The translations under genes were made by a program, and so were the position numbers. DNA of 64,000 nt from Streptosporangium canum. GTDB taxonomy: Bacteria > Actinomycetota > Actinomycetes > Streptosporangiales > Streptosporangiaceae. The notes beneath the pieces are model-generated. The model was not told where the DNA came from, ran no database searches, and saw only the letters and a program-made list of their open reading frames with translations. Positions 62,975 to 64,000 of this stretch are shown here, in pieces (position 1 is the stretch's first letter; each line of letters starts with the position of its first letter). The stretch lies in assembly GCF_900113865.1 (NCBI RefSeq), contig NZ_FOQY01000001.1, forward strand, positions 194,877 through 258,876, given 5' to 3'.

Positions 62975-64000
62975 GACTGCTCCTCGGCGATGGCGCCGGT
63001 CATGTATCCGCCGAGCTGCTCGGGGGTGACCTGACTCGGGTCGAGGCGGGCGACCATGCGCCCGCTGTAGATGACGTGAAGACTGTCCGACAGGCCGATC
63101 AGCTCGTCGAGGTCGGCGGAGATCAGCAGTACGGCGAGACCCGCGGCGCGGGCGGTGCGCAGGTGGTCCCAGATCGCGGCCTGGGCGCCGACGTCCACCC
63201 CACGGGTCGGATGGGCGGCGATGAGGAACTTCGGCGCACCGCTCATCTCCCGCCCGACGATCAGCTTCTGCTGGTTTCCGCCGGAGAGCGCCAGGGCGAG
63301 GGTGTCGATGCTCGGCGTACGGACGTCGTATTCGGCGACGATGCGCTCGGTGTCCTTGCGCGAGGCCGTGCGGTTCACCCAGATCCCCTTGCGGGCGGGC
63401 TCCCTGGTCTGGTGGCCGAGCACCCGGTTCTCCCACAGGGGCGCCTCCAGCAGGAGTCCCTGGCGGTGCCGGTCCTCCGGGATGTAGCCGATCCCGGCCT
63501 CACGCCGGCGGAGCGTCGACCAGGTGGTGATGTCGTCCTCGCCGAGGACGATCCGTCCCCGGCTGAGCGTCTGCAGGCCCATAATGGCCTCGATCAGCTC
63601 GGACTGGCCGTTGCCCTCGACCCCCGCGATGCCCACGACCTCGCCGGCGCGCACCGGGAAGCTGACGTCCTCCAGGAGCGGCTTGGCGGCTCCCCGCTGG
63701 ACCGTCACGTCCCGCACGTCGAGCACGACGCGGTCGGTGACCGTGGACTCCCGGGTCTCCGGGGTGGGCAGCTCGCTGCCCACCATCAGCTCGGCGAGCT
63801 GCCGGGCGGTGACCGAGGCGGGATCGACGGCGGCGACCGTGGTACCGCGCCTGATCACCGTGATCGCGTCGGCGATGCTCAGCACCTCGTCGAGCTTGTG
63901 CGAGATGAAGATGACGGTGAGGCCCTCGGCCTTGAGCTCGCGCAGGTTGGCGAAGAGCTCGTCGACCTCCTGCGGCACGAGGACGGCCGTGGGCTCGTCG
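62971..64000 (-). CDS. nucleoside ABC transporter ATP-binding protein (partial at window end)
   Basis: A partial double-ATPase of the YufO/RbsA type; 343 codons are in the window and the start lies beyond base 64000. The window edge cuts the first ATPase domain at its Walker B (LDEPTAVLVPQEVDELF region). The second domain is complete: Walker A-like region GVEGNGQSELIEAI, signature LSGGNQQKLIVGRE and Walker B-like segment APKFLIAAHPTRGVDVG, where Ala-His replaces the usual Asp-Glu. That degenerate site is common in the second half of such proteins. A nucleoside-binding lipoprotein gene is expected further right. Confidence 0.92.
   Translation of the reverse strand, partial: DEPTAVLVPQEVDELFANLRELKAEGLTVIFISHKLDEVLSIADAITVIRRGTTVAAVDPASVTARQLAELMVGSELPTPETRESTVTDRVVLDVRDVTVQRGAAKPLLEDVSFPVRAGEVVGIAGVEGNGQSELIEAIMGLQTLSRGRIVLGEDDITTWSTLRRREAGIGYIPEDRHRQGLLLEAPLWENRVLGHQTREPARKGIWVNRTASRKDTERIVAEYDVRTPSIDTLALALSGGNQQKLIVGREMSGAPKFLIAAHPTRGVDVGAQAAIWDHLRTARAAGLAVLLISADLDELIGLSDSLHVIYSGRMVARLDPSQVTPEQLGGYMTGAIAEEQS

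Overview
The window is very GC-rich DNA with dense, often overlapping genes. It looks like an aerobic, filament-forming actinomycete. Family-level placement near Streptosporangiaceae (Streptosporangium, Nonomuraea and relatives) is an inference from overall gene content, not a proven assignment. Supporting signs are a mycothiol-dependent dehydrogenase, an acyl-CoA carboxylase epsilon subunit, an actinobacterial Tad/Flp pilus locus with a LysM/SARP-type membrane protein, a WXG100 protein with an EccC-type ATPase, and IdeR/DmdR-like iron boxes.

Layout. 1-5.6 kb: a partial repeat-containing ORF, a gene-free stretch, purE-purK with a possible tiny lipoprotein, a GtrA membrane protein and a convergent two-component system. 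5.8-12 kb: bfd-bfr iron storage behind two iron boxes, the mycothiol formaldehyde dehydrogenase pair, a class III nucleotidyl cyclase, a PH-like membrane protein, birA and fdhD. 12-22.3 kb: PEP carboxylase, an ABC-2 exporter, carboxylase beta and epsilon subunits, an NYN-domain protein, and the Ada-AlkA/Ogt alkylation repair pair. 22.3-33.4 kb: an almost unbroken minus-strand Tad/Flp pilus cluster (cpaB, cpaE, cpaF, tadB, tadC, flp, three TadE/G-like pseudopilins) ending in a membrane protein that joins a LysM domain to a SARP/BTAD regulator, plus two exported proteins. 33.8-39.2 kb: a type VII secretion EccC-like ATPase with a convergent WXG100 gene. 39.4-48.4 kb: an SDR oxidoreductase, a biotinylated acyl-CoA carboxylase alpha subunit with odd codon use, two membrane proteins sharing an undescribed 80-residue domain, a ROK repressor next to a broken lipoprotein gene, and LpdA.

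48.5-64 kb is mainly nucleoside salvage: purine nucleoside phosphorylase, a phosphosugar mutase, adenosine deaminase, thymidine phosphorylase, cytidine deaminase and a nucleoside-type ABC importer (two permeases and a truncated double ATPase at the right edge). Together these would import nucleosides, deaminate or phosphorolyse them and feed the released pentose phosphate into central metabolism. Inside this block lie an MFS/MarR drug-efflux pair, a cupin gene with a 29-bp tandem repeat on its 3' end, and an ATPase gene, possibly acquired by transfer, preceded by a perfect 52-bp palindrome with three copies of an 11-bp palindromic site.

No tRNA, rRNA, CRISPR array or complete insertion sequence was recognised by eye.
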